Assembly: GCA_021780015.1 (NCBI GenBank)
Contig: JAJXZN010000085.1
Span: 1 to 10,707, forward strand
Direction of reading: 5' to 3'
DNA: 10,707 nucleotides
From: Pseudomonadota bacterium
Lineage (GTDB): Bacteria > Pseudomonadota > Alphaproteobacteria > Rhizobiales > Beijerinckiaceae
Each line of letters begins with the position of its first letter. The stretch's first letter is position 1. A program made the translations under genes and the position numbers. The notes under the pieces were generated by a model. The model had not been told where the DNA came from. It did not search any database and saw only the letters and a list, made by a program, of their open reading frames with translations. Shown one piece after another: positions 1-7,093 of the stretch.

Positions 1-557
1 CCGGCGCGATCATTGCCAATGCGCGGCAGGCCTGGGGCGGCGCGATCGCCGATGCGCTTTCCGGCGACAGCGCCTTGCTCGCTGATCTCATCGGCCGGCG
101 CAGCTATCTCGTACGCGTGACGCTGCCACCTGGCGTCGTCATCGCCACGCCGCCAGCGACCGCCAGCGCGCTTTATGGCGCAACCGACGTGCGTCTCAGC
201 TTCGTCTCGCTAGCGACAGCCGCAGATCCCAAGCTGCAAGGCGTCAGCTATCTCTATCAGACTCCGGCCCAGAACCTTCTGCCCGGCCTGACGCTCGAGG
301 CGAGCCTCGCGGTCAAGGCGTCGGAACCGGGCCTCATCGTGCCGGACTCCGCCGTCGTTTGGCTTGAAGGCAAGGCCTGGATCTACATCCGCACGCAACC
401 GACGATCTTCATCCGCCGCGCCATCAACCCGGCCCGCTCGGCGCCGCGCGAAGGCTATATTGTCAGCGGCCTTGCGTCCGGCGCACAGATCGTCATCCAT
501 GGCGCGCAAATGCTGCTCTCGGAAGAATTCCGCGCCTCGGTGCCGGTCGAGGATTGA
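1..557 (+). CDS. RND efflux periplasmic adaptor (membrane fusion protein), 3' part only
   Basis: The reading frame is open from the window edge (first full codon at position 3) to TGA at 555-557, so only the C-terminal ~184 residues are present and the true start lies upstream. The visible part reads as the beta-barrel and membrane-proximal end of an HlyD/RND-type adaptor: a 'LLPGLTLEASL' strand, then 'IVPDSAVVWLEGKAWIYI' (the usual 'vP..Av....g..~vyv' segment), then 'GYIVSGLASGAQIVIHGAQMLLSEEFR', the typical adaptor ending. In this family the protein sits in the periplasm and links the inner-membrane permease to an outer-membrane channel. The permease gene follows 2 nt after the stop, which supports co-transcription and function in one pump. 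The missing N-terminal half would hold the signal or lipobox, the lipoyl and the hairpin domains. Family is fairly sure; substrate is unknown. Confidence 0.85.
   Translation, partial: GAIIANARQAWGGAIADALSGDSALLADLIGRRSYLVRVTLPPGVVIATPPATASALYGATDVRLSFVSLATAADPKLQGVSYLYQTPAQNLLPGLTLEASLAVKASEPGLIVPDSAVVWLEGKAWIYIRTQPTIFIRRAINPARSAPREGYIVSGLASGAQIVIHGAQMLLSEEFRASVPVED
549..553 (+). promoter_or_regulatory. Ribosome binding site for the RND permease
   Basis: GAGGA lies 6 nt before the ATG at 560, which is good Shine-Dalgarno spacing. It sits inside the last codons of the adaptor gene. It favours ATG 560 over the in-frame TTG at 554, which overlaps the adaptor stop codon and would have almost no spacer. 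Confidence 0.6.
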
Positions 558-559
558 CG

Positions 560-3500
560 ATGAACGTCGCCGGACTGCAGGCCTCGATCATCCGCTTCGC
601 GCTGCGTTTCCGCGGCATCATCGTCGTCCTCGCCTGCCTGCTCGTCGCCTATGGCATCTATGTGCTCAATCACGCGAGCTACGACGCTTTTCCGGAATTT
701 GCGCCGCCGCAGGTCGATATCCAGACGGAGGCGCCGGGTTTTGCCGCCGAGCAGGTGGAAACTTTGGTCACCCGGCCGATCGAGACCGAGGTCAATGGTA
801 TCGCCAACCTGCAGCGCATCGAATCGAGTTCGATCCAGGGCCTTTCCGACATCAAGGTCTATTTCGGTCTGAACACCGATCTCTATCGCGACCGCCAGCA
901 GGTCGCGGAACGGCTGGCGACGCTCGCCAATCAATTGCCGGTCGGCGTGCGGGCTCCGGGGATGATCCCGATGACCTCGTCCGGCGCCACCATTCTGGTC
1001 ATCGGCATCACCTCCGAGCGGCAATCCCTCATGAAATTGCGGACGATCGCCAAATGGACGATCCGCCCGAGCCTGCTTTCGGTTCCCGGCGTCGCCGGTG
1101 CCGAAGTCTTCGGCGGCGAGGAAAAATCGACCCAGATCCTGGTCCATCCCGACCGGCTGATCCGCTACGGTCTCGGCATGGAGGATGTGCTCGCGGCCGC
1201 ACGGCGCGCCACCGGCGTCGGCGGCGCCGGCTTCATCGGCACGCCGAACCAGCGCATTACCCTGGAGACCGAGACGGAGGGCATCACTCCGGACGATATT
1301 GCCCGCACGACTGTCCTTCGCCCGGATGGCGGCCGCATCGCGCTCGGCGATGTCGCCGACGTCATCGAGGCACCGGAACCGTCGATCGGCGCTGCCGCGA
1401 TCATGGGCGAGCCCGGCGTCGTCATGAATATCGACGAGCAGTATGGTGCCAATACGCTGCAGGTGACGAAAGCGATCGAAGCGGCGCTCGCCGATCTCGA
1501 ACCGAGCCTCAAAGCACAAGGCGTCGTTTTGCACGGCGGCCTGTTCCGGCCGGCGAACTTTATCGTCGCCGCGACCGACAACCTGCGCTCATCGCTCTTG
1601 ATCGGCGGCGTGCTGGTGATCGTCGTGTTGATCCTGTTCCTGTTCGACCTGCGAGCCGCGGCGATCTGCTGTACGGCGATCCCGATCTCGCTGCTCGCCG
1701 CAGTCGTTGTGCTGCAACAATCCGGCATCACGCTCAATACGATGACGCTCGGCGGCCTCGCCATCGCGCTTGGCGAAGTCGTCGACGACGCGGTGATCGG
1801 CATCGAGAACATCACCCGCAGATTGCGCGAGAACCAGCTTCTGCCGCAGCCGCGGCCCGCCGCGCGCGTGGTGCTGGAAGCAACCTTCGAAGTCCGCAGC
1901 GCCGTCGTCTATGCGACGTTCGCCGTCCTGCTCGTTTTTCTGCCGGTCGTGACCCTGGCGGGGGTCGCGGGGCGGCTCTTCGCGCCGCTCGGCCTCACCT
2001 ATATCTACGCCGTTCTCGCCTCGCTGATCGTCGCATTGACGGTTACCCCGGCGCTGTCGCTGCTGCTGCTGCCGCGCCACGCGAAAGCGCATACGCCACC
2101 GGTCGTCAAATGGACGCGCGGCCGCTATGAGAGCGTGTTGCATGTCATCGTCGGCGCGCCGCGGCTCGCGATCTTTTTCGCGGCGCTCTTGACCGCCGGC
2201 GGCCTCGCGCTGCTGCCGCTCTTCGGCGAAACGTTTTTGCCGGATCTGCAGGAAGGTCATTTCATCGTCCACATGACCGCCATGCCCGGCACCTCGACCG
2301 CGGAAGGGCTTCGTATGGGCGCGCGCATCGCCCAGGCGATGATGAATCTGCCGATGGTGAAGACCGTGGCGCAGCGCGTCGGCCGCGTCGAACAGGCGGC
2401 GGCGGGCGACACGCATGGCACTCACCAGAGCGAGTTCGAGGTCGAGCTCAATCCGATCTCGGGCCATGCGGCGATGAACGCCAAACAGGCGCTGCTGGCG
2501 CATCTGCTCGACTTCCCCGGCGTCAACATTTCCGCCAATACGTTTTTGACCGAGCGCGTCAACGAAACCTTTTCCGGCTATTCGACACCGGTGGCCGTGA
2601 ACGTCTACGGCAGCGATCTCGGCGTCATCAACGACACCGCCGAACGCGTCGTCGCGGTCTTGCGCGGCGTGCCCGGGGCTTCGTCCGTCGAGATCGAATC
2701 GCCCCTCGGTCTGCCGCAGGTCTCGATCAAGCTGCGCTCCGCCGACCTGCACAGCTTCGGGCTCGATCCGGCGAGCGTTCTCGATGTCGTGCGCACCGCC
2801 TATCAAGGCGATATCGTCGGCCAGACCTATCAAGCCGACCGTGTCTTCGATGTCGTCGTGCGGCTCGCGGAACGCCGCGTCGGCGATGTCGTCGGTATCG
2901 GCGATCTGCCGCTGCGGGCGCCAGACGGCACCTATGTCCGGCTCGCGCAAGTCGCCGATATCGCGCCGACCTCCGGCCTCTATCTCATCGAGCACCAGGG
3001 CGGGCGGCGGCTGCAATCGATCACGCTCGACGTGCAGGGCAGGGACCCCGCCTCCTTCGTCAAGGATGCGAAGGCGGCACTCGCGGCCAAGATCAAATTG
3101 CCGCCCGACACCTATCTCGTCTTCACCGGCGCGGCGCAAGGTCAGGCCGAGGCGCAGCAGGATCTGACGCTGAAATCGATCTGCGCCGGCGTCGGCATCG
3201 TCCTCCTGTTATCGATCGTCACCCGCAATTGGCGCAATCTGCTCGTCACTTTGGCGAACCTGCCTTTTGCGCTCGTCGGTGGCGTCGTCGCGGTATTCTT
3301 CTCCGGTGCGGTCCTCTCGCTCGGCTCGCTGGTCGGCTTCGTCACGCTGTTCGGCATCACCTTGCGCAATTCGATGATGATGATCTCGCATTACGAACAT
3401 CTCGTCTCGGTCGATGCGCAGACCTGGAACAAGGAGACCGCGGTGCGCGGCGCCGGCGACCGGCTCGCCGCCGTGCTGATGACATCGCTCGTGACGGGGT

Positions 3501-3718
3501 TGGGACTCTTACCTCTCGCGATCGGCATGAACACGCCGGGCCGCGAAATCGAAGGCCCGATGGCACTCGTCATTCTCGGTGGGCTGTTCACCTCGACGGC
3601 GCTGAACCTGTTCATCCTGCCGCCACTGTCGCTGCGCTTCGGCCGCTTCATAGCCCCGCCGGCGGATGAGCTCGCCGATGCCTCGCCGCCGGCGAAACAG
3701 CCGGTGCCGGCGGAATAG
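560..3718 (+). CDS. RND-family efflux permease (AcrB/CusA superfamily), substrate unassigned
   Basis: A complete 1052-aa inner-membrane proton-driven pump of the ACR_tran family, at the usual length. TM1 is about residues 19-36. It is followed by the porter-domain opening 'DAFPEFAPPQVDIQTEAPG', a form I associate with heavy-metal-type (HME) RND pumps. A TM cluster spans roughly 330-510. The TM4 proton-relay segment (about 401-417) carries G405, E406, D409, D410, E416 and N417. A large second periplasmic loop follows, then C-terminal helices from about 875 to 1025. The DD pair (409-410) resembles AcrB, and the residue matching CzcA Asp402 is Ala. By eye the three CusA periplasmic methionines are not clearly conserved (His or Glu at two of them). 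The general context and opening favour metal efflux, but a Zn/Co/Ni or Cu/Ag assignment is not justified. It is translationally close to the adaptor gene upstream. ATG 560 is chosen for its GAGGA site. The tail after about 1025 is Pro/Ala-rich. Confidence 0.93.
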   Translation: MNVAGLQASIIRFALRFRGIIVVLACLLVAYGIYVLNHASYDAFPEFAPPQVDIQTEAPGFAAEQVETLVTRPIETEVNGIANLQRIESSSIQGLSDIKVYFGLNTDLYRDRQQVAERLATLANQLPVGVRAPGMIPMTSSGATILVIGITSERQSLMKLRTIAKWTIRPSLLSVPGVAGAEVFGGEEKSTQILVHPDRLIRYGLGMEDVLAAARRATGVGGAGFIGTPNQRITLETETEGITPDDIARTTVLRPDGGRIALGDVADVIEAPEPSIGAAAIMGEPGVVMNIDEQYGANTLQVTKAIEAALADLEPSLKAQGVVLHGGLFRPANFIVAATDNLRSSLLIGGVLVIVVLILFLFDLRAAAICCTAIPISLLAAVVVLQQSGITLNTMTLGGLAIALGEVVDDAVIGIENITRRLRENQLLPQPRPAARVVLEATFEVRSAVVYATFAVLLVFLPVVTLAGVAGRLFAPLGLTYIYAVLASLIVALTVTPALSLLLLPRHAKAHTPPVVKWTRGRYESVLHVIVGAPRLAIFFAALLTAGGLALLPLFGETFLPDLQEGHFIVHMTAMPGTSTAEGLRMGARIAQAMMNLPMVKTVAQRVGRVEQAAAGDTHGTHQSEFEVELNPISGHAAMNAKQALLAHLLDFPGVNISANTFLTERVNETFSGYSTPVAVNVYGSDLGVINDTAERVVAVLRGVPGASSVEIESPLGLPQVSIKLRSADLHSFGLDPASVLDVVRTAYQGDIVGQTYQADRVFDVVVRLAERRVGDVVGIGDLPLRAPDGTYVRLAQVADIAPTSGLYLIEHQGGRRLQSITLDVQGRDPASFVKDAKAALAAKIKLPPDTYLVFTGAAQGQAEAQQDLTLKSICAGVGIVLLLSIVTRNWRNLLVTLANLPFALVGGVVAVFFSGAVLSLGSLVGFVTLFGITLRNSMMMISHYEHLVSVDAQTWNKETAVRGAGDRLAAVLMTSLVTGLGLLPLAIGMNTPGREIEGPMALVILGGLFTSTALNLFILPPLSLRFGRFIAPPADELADASPPAKQPVPAE

Positions 3719-3750
3719 GCGTCGATTCATTGCAGAAGAACTGTATCCGA

Positions 3751-3778
3751 GACGGCGCCCTTCTCGGCGCTAGCCGTC
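3751..3778. terminator. Weak hairpin between convergent genes, possible bidirectional terminator
   Basis: GACGGC (3751-3756) pairs with GCCGTC (3773-3778). An inner GCC/GGC stem closes the loop CTTCTC, and GCTA is left as a bulge. The element spans the accC stop codon (3770-3772) in the short gap after the RND permease. No T-run follows on either strand, so intrinsic termination would be weak. It may simply be a chance hairpin in GC-rich DNA. Confidence 0.25.
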
Positions 3779-5119
3779 CATGCCGCCATTCTGGAGAAAG
3801 TGCTCGAGCCAATGGATGTCGTAGGCGCCGTTCTGAATGTCGTTATTGCGAACCAAGGTCCGGAATAAGGGAATCGTCGTCTCGATCCCGTCGACGATGA
3901 ATTCATCGAGCGCCCGGCGCAGCCGCAACAGTGCCTCGTCGCGGGTGCGCCCGTGGACGATGAGCTTGCCGATCAACGAGTCGTAATAAGGCGGAATCGA
4001 ATAGCCGGCATAGGCGGCGCTGTCGACGCGCACGCCGAGGCCGCCCGGCGGATGGTAATAGGCGATCTTGCCGGGCGACGGGCGGAATGTCTTCGCGTCC
4101 TCGGCGTTGATCCGACATTCGATGGCATGGCCGGACATGGTGACGTCGCTCTGCAAAATGCTGAGCGGCGAACCGGCAGCGATCTTGATCTGCTCGTTCA
4201 CCAGGTCAACCCCGGTCACCATTTCGGTCACCGGATGCTCGACCTGGATGCGCGTATTCATTTCGATGAAATAGAATTTGCCGTCGTCGTAGAGGAATTC
4301 GATCGTGCCGGCGCTCTTATAGTTCATCTCGCGCATCGCGGCGGCGCAGATCTCGCCGATCTCGAGCCGCTGCGAGAGATTGAGCGCCGGGGAGGGGCTT
4401 TCCTCGAAAAGCTTCTGGTGCCGGCGCTGCAAGGAGCAATCCCGCTCGCCGAGATGGATCGCATGGCCCTGGCCATCGCCCAGCACTTGCACTTCGATGT
4501 GGCGCGGGTTGTCGAGAAATTTTTCGAGATAGACCGCGTCGTCGCCGAAGGCGGCTTTCGCTTCGGTGCGCGCGGTGGCGAGCGCGGCCGCGAGCTCCTT
4601 GGCGGACCGCGCGACCTTCATGCCGCGGCCGCCGCCGCCGGCAGACGCCTTGACGATGACGGGATAACCAATCTCCTTGGCGACACGTAACGCCTCGTCG
4701 GCATCGACGGCACCGTCCGATCCCGGCACGCAAGGAATGCCGAGCCGCTTGGCGGTGCGCTTCGCCTCGATCTTATCGCCCATCAGCCTGATGTGCTCGG
4801 CGTTCGGACCGATGAAATCGATCTGATGCTCGGCGAGTATTTCGGCGAAGCGCGCATTCTCGGCAAGAAAGCCATAACCCGGATGCACGGCCTCGGCGCC
4901 GGTGATCTCGCAAGCCGAGAGCAGGGCGGGGATATTCAGATAGGATTCGCGCGCCGGGGGTGGCCCAATGCAGACAGATTCGTCGGCGAGCTTGACGTGC
5001 ATCGCCTCGGAATCGGCGGTCGAATGAACGGCGACGGTGGCGATGCCGAGTTCTTTCGCGGCACGCAGAATGCGCAGCGCGATTTCGCCGCGATTGGCAA
5101 TCAGGATCTTGTCAAACAT
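3770..5119 (-). CDS. accC: Biotin carboxylase subunit of acetyl-CoA carboxylase
   Basis: A 449-aa protein of full family length. It carries out ATP-dependent carboxylation of the biotin on AccB, the first half-reaction of acetyl-CoA carboxylase, giving malonyl-CoA for fatty-acid synthesis in the cytoplasm. The order is the biotin carboxylase N-terminal domain (from '[19 protein letters not shown]'), the ATP-grasp domain with Gly-rich loop '[11 protein letters not shown]' (157-167), and the C-terminal domain. Key residues are present: K116 in 'MGDK', '[12 protein letters not shown]' (225-236), E286 and R290 in '[12 protein letters not shown]', and R336 in 'ECRINAED', matching E. coli K116, E288, R292 and R338. 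The ATG start gives the standard N-terminus. The gene lies 18 nt after accB and is the last gene of the minus-strand operon in the window. It converges on the RND permease. I recall aat often following accC in rhizobia; it is not here. Confidence 0.98.
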   Translation of the reverse strand: MFDKILIANRGEIALRILRAAKELGIATVAVHSTADSEAMHVKLADESVCIGPPPARESYLNIPALLSACEITGAEAVHPGYGFLAENARFAEILAEHQIDFIGPNAEHIRLMGDKIEAKRTAKRLGIPCVPGSDGAVDADEALRVAKEIGYPVIVKASAGGGGRGMKVARSAKELAAALATARTEAKAAFGDDAVYLEKFLDNPRHIEVQVLGDGQGHAIHLGERDCSLQRRHQKLFEESPSPALNLSQRLEIGEICAAAMREMNYKSAGTIEFLYDDGKFYFIEMNTRIQVEHPVTEMVTGVDLVNEQIKIAAGSPLSILQSDVTMSGHAIECRINAEDAKTFRPSPGKIAYYHPPGGLGVRVDSAAYAGYSIPPYYDSLIGKLIVHGRTRDEALLRLRRALDEFIVDGIETTIPLFRTLVRNNDIQNGAYDIHWLEHFLQNGGMDG

Positions 5120-5137
5120 GCGCGCTCATAGGCCGCC

Positions 5138-5629
5138 TCACTCGACCACGACGAGCGGCTGGCCGAATTCAACGGGTTGACCATCCTCGACCAGAATCGA
5201 GGTCACTGTTCCGCCCTGCGGGGCGACGATCTCGTTGAAAGTCTTCATCGCCTCGATCAAAAGCAGTTTATCGCCGGCTTTGACTTGCGCGCCTATGGTG
5301 ATGAAGGGCGGCGATTCAGGCGAGGGCCGCAGATAAGCCGTACCGACCATGGGTGATTTGACCGCGCCAGCAGCGACGATCGCATGCTGAAGCGCTTCGT
5401 TGGACGTGGCCGCAACCGCCTGCTGCTGAATCGGCAAGGCGGGCACCGCAACGGCCACCGGCGCCGCGGCCGCATTGGCGCTCTGGCGCTTGACCTTGAT
5501 CTTCAATTCGCCTTGCGCGACCTCGATCTCGCTGAGGTCGAGACGGTTGGCGATTTCGCCGAGCGTTTCGACGAGATGTGGGTCGATGGGGGAGGGCTGG
5601 GCCGGTGTGCCCGGTTTCTTCTCGGTCAT
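5138..5629 (-). CDS. accB: Biotin carboxyl carrier protein of acetyl-CoA carboxylase
   Basis: A 163-aa protein that carries the covalently bound biotin shuttling CO2 between biotin carboxylase and the carboxyltransferase. It has an N-terminal helical segment (about 12-48, 'LVETLGEIANRLDLSEIEVAQGE'), a flexible Ala/Pro/Gln-rich linker (about 52-75), and a C-terminal biotinyl domain (about 88-163). The biotinylation motif is 'EAMKTF', with K129 as the modified lysine. The 'thumb' insertion typical of bacterial BCCP is present ('YLRPSPESPPF'), and the ending 'VEDGQPVEFGQPLVVVE' is canonical. Start choice: ATG 5629 lies 5 nt after the aroQ stop. An upstream in-frame TTG at 5638 overlaps that stop and would add three residues, and is less likely. 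A purine-rich GAGAG stretch about 9 nt upstream could serve as the ribosome site. The 18-nt gap to accC implies co-transcription, giving the two partners together. Confidence 0.97.
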   Translation of the reverse strand: MTEKKPGTPAQPSPIDPHLVETLGEIANRLDLSEIEVAQGELKIKVKRQSANAAAAPVAVAVPALPIQQQAVAATSNEALQHAIVAAGAVKSPMVGTAYLRPSPESPPFITIGAQVKAGDKLLLIEAMKTFNEIVAPQGGTVTSILVEDGQPVEFGQPLVVVE

Positions 5630-5634
5630 TAGGT

Positions 5635-6084
5635 TCAACTCTCGCCGGTCGCGGACGCAAACAAAAAGGCTTGCAGCGCAAGGTCATAAGAGCGAGAGCC
5701 AAATCCCGCTATCACGCCGCGCACCGCCGCCGATAGGCGCGAATGATGGCGGAAATGTTCGCGCGCATGAACGTTCGTCAGATGCACCTCGATGACATCG
5801 GCGTTTGAACCCTTGATGGCATCGAGAATGGCGATCGATGTATGGGTGTAAGCACCGGCATTGAGGATGACCGGCTCGCCGGCGCGGCCGGCCTGTTGAA
5901 TCCAGGTGACGAGATCGCCCTCATGGTTCGACTGGCGGAAGGTCAGCGCCACGTTGAATTTGCCGGCGGCAGCCTTCAGCCGCGCCTCGATATCGGCCAG
6001 CGTCTCGTGTCCGTAGACCTCCGGCTCGCGGGTTCCGAGCAAATTGAGATTGGGTCCGTTAAGGACGTGAATAGCCTTGATCAT
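5635..6084 (-). CDS. aroQ: Type II 3-dehydroquinate dehydratase
   Basis: A 149-aa protein of normal length for class II dehydroquinases. These catalyse anti-elimination of water from 3-dehydroquinate to 3-dehydroshikimate, the third step of the shikimate pathway, as cytoplasmic dodecamers. The N-terminal signature 'VLNGPNLNLLGTREPEVYG' contains R19 and catalytic Y24 on the flexible lid. 'ILNAGAYTHTS' contains N75 and H81. 'EVHLTNVHAREHFRHHS' contains H101 and R112. These numbers fall exactly on the well-known M. tuberculosis positions, so the enzyme looks fully active. It is unrelated to the Schiff-base class I AroD. The gene lies 117 nt after the DsbA-like gene and 5 nt before accB, so it shares the accBC transcript. 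No clear Shine-Dalgarno sequence precedes the ATG (the upstream stretch is C-rich), yet this start gives the standard N-terminus. Confidence 0.97.
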   Translation of the reverse strand: MIKAIHVLNGPNLNLLGTREPEVYGHETLADIEARLKAAAGKFNVALTFRQSNHEGDLVTWIQQAGRAGEPVILNAGAYTHTSIAILDAIKGSNADVIEVHLTNVHAREHFRHHSRLSAAVRGVIAGFGSRSYDLALQAFLFASATGES

Positions 6085-6201
6085 TCGGGCTTGGGCTAGG
6101 GGACTCGCGTCTGGCTTCCTTAACCGGCTTCCTGCGGCAAAGAAAGCCCGAATGGCGCTCCGACCGTGCTCATCCCGTGCAAACAGCGATCCGCGAACAG
6201 G

Positions 6202-6978
6202 TTAAGAACAGACGGTCTTGCCGCATTTGCGCAGATTGTTGACCTTGCCTTGCAGGTCATCATAGCCGACGGCGCCATCGACGACGGCATCGCCGACGAT
6301 ATAGGACGGCGTGCCCTGAATCTGCAGGACCCGGCCGAGCTTGAAGGATTCCTCGAGCCCCGCCTTGGCCTGCGGCGCCTGCGCGTCATGCGCGAGCTTC
6401 GGCATATCGGCGCCCATTTCCTCGGCGAGCGCAACCGCCTGTTCCTTGCCGACGAGCCCATGCATGCCGAGAAGCCGCTGGTGATATTCCCAGAATTTCT
6501 CGCCCTTGAACTGATCGCGGACGCCGGCGGCGATTGTCGCCGCGTCGATCGAGGCATCCGACAGGATCGGGAAGTCGCGCAGCACCACCTTCAAATCGGG
6601 ATTGGCCTTCATCAGCCGGGCAAGGTCGGGCAGCATCTTTTTGCAATAGCCGCAATTGTAGTCGAAGAATTCGACCAGCGTGATCTTGCCGTTCGGATTG
6701 CCGACGATGGCTTCGTTCGGCGAGCTATAAAGCGGCCCCCTCAGATCATCGAGGCTTTTGGCCCGCGCCGCGGCGTCGGCGACCTTCTCGCGGTCGGTCA
6801 ATTCCTGGATCGCCTGCTGGACGATTTCAGGATGCTTCAAGATATAGGCTTTGACGATCGATTCGATTTCGCTCGTCTGCGCGTCCGAAATGTCGCCGGC
6901 GACAGCGGGGGCGCTGAGACAGGCGGCGGCCGCCACGGCAATCGCCAGGCGTCTTCCCCAGGCGCGAACTCCGGCCAT
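6202..6978 (-). CDS. DsbA-family periplasmic thiol oxidoreductase, ScsC-like
   Basis: A 258-aa exported thioredoxin-fold protein. The N-terminus has basic residues (RAWGRR), an Ala/Leu-rich core and a likely signal-peptidase site after 'APAVA' (about residue 27). Next comes a helical segment of about 50 residues ('IVKAYILKHPEIVQQAIQEL') resembling the N-terminal oligomerisation region of ScsC-type proteins. The DsbA/thioredoxin domain follows, with active site C109-G-Y-C112 ('FFDYNCGYCKKMLPDL') and the cis-proline loop 'QGTPSYIVGD' (T223-P224). An extra Cys pair lies at the extreme C-terminus (C252, C257). Expected role: forming or shuffling disulfides in periplasmic proteins. If it trimerises like ScsC, isomerase activity or copper tolerance is possible, but this is inference. 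ATG 6978 is preferred because AAGGAG lies 8 nt before it. The alternative ATG 6984 adds two residues with only a 2-nt spacer. It is the first gene of the minus-strand operon. Confidence 0.9.
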   Translation of the reverse strand: MAGVRAWGRRLAIAVAAAACLSAPAVAGDISDAQTSEIESIVKAYILKHPEIVQQAIQELTDREKVADAAARAKSLDDLRGPLYSSPNEAIVGNPNGKITLVEFFDYNCGYCKKMLPDLARLMKANPDLKVVLRDFPILSDASIDAATIAAGVRDQFKGEKFWEYHQRLLGMHGLVGKEQAVALAEEMGADMPKLAHDAQAPQAKAGLEESFKLGRVLQIQGTPSYIVGDAVVDGAVGYDDLQGKVNNLRKCGKTVCS

Positions 6979-6986
6979 CTTCATTA

Positions 6987-6992
6987 CTCCTT
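6987..6992 (-). promoter_or_regulatory. Ribosome binding site deciding the DsbA-like start
   Basis: On the minus strand AAGGAG is followed by TA and then ATG-AAG-ATG. Spacing is 2 nt to the first ATG (6984) and 8 nt to the second (6978). The second fits normal initiation spacing and is taken as the start. Confidence 0.6.
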
Positions 6993-7013
6993 GTTGAATT
7001 CGTCTCGAAAATT

Positions 7014-7045
7014 CCGTCTTCCCGGCGATTCGGGCCCGAAGACGG
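7014..7045. other. Hairpin in the leader of the DsbA-aroQ-accBC operon
   Basis: CCGTCTTC (7014-7021) and GAAGACGG (7038-7045) form a perfect 8-bp stem. An inner CCG/CGG pairing (7022-7024 with 7031-7033) shortens the loop. It lies about 20 nt upstream of the AAGGAG ribosome site, inside the transcript predicted from the promoter at 7065-7093. No T-run follows in either direction, so it is not a standard terminator. It could stabilise the mRNA, bind a protein, or be incidental. No known riboswitch class is recognised. Confidence 0.45.
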
Positions 7046-7064
7046 TCGGAGACATGTCGGCGCG

Positions 7065-7093
7065 GTTATCGCGCAAGCCGGCAGGGCTTTCAA
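7065..7093 (-). promoter_or_regulatory. Candidate sigma70-type promoter for the minus-strand operon
   Basis: Read on the minus strand, TTGAAA (7093-7088, 5 of 6 matches to TTGACA) is followed after exactly 17 nt by GATAAC (7070-7065, 4 of 6 to TATAAT). Transcription would begin near 7058, within the 8-bp palindrome GACATGTC (7051-7058), giving a leader of about 80 nt before the DsbA-like gene. This is a pattern match only. In GC-rich alphaproteobacteria such matches are suggestive, not conclusive. Confidence 0.4.

Noticed and set aside
364..2130. 588-codon plus-strand open frame overlapping the adaptor and permease
   Set aside because: It is extremely Arg/Ala/Pro-rich, spans two real genes in another frame, and has no family resemblance.
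1589..3139. 516-codon open frame antisense to the RND permease
   Set aside because: It is Arg/Asp/Gln-rich, has no recognisable domain, and lies opposite a well-supported gene. Long antisense frames are expected with high GC at third positions.
6085..6201. Search for a terminator or internal promoter between the DsbA-like gene and aroQ
   Set aside because: Only very small stems (such as GCG-GAT-CGC) and no T-run or well-spaced -35/-10 pair were found, so nothing supports breaking the operon here.
6910..6930. Possible lipobox (AAAAC) in the DsbA-like signal peptide
   Set aside because: There is no Leu/Val at the -3 position, and a good signal-peptidase I site (AVA then Gly) follows, so a soluble periplasmic protein is more likely.
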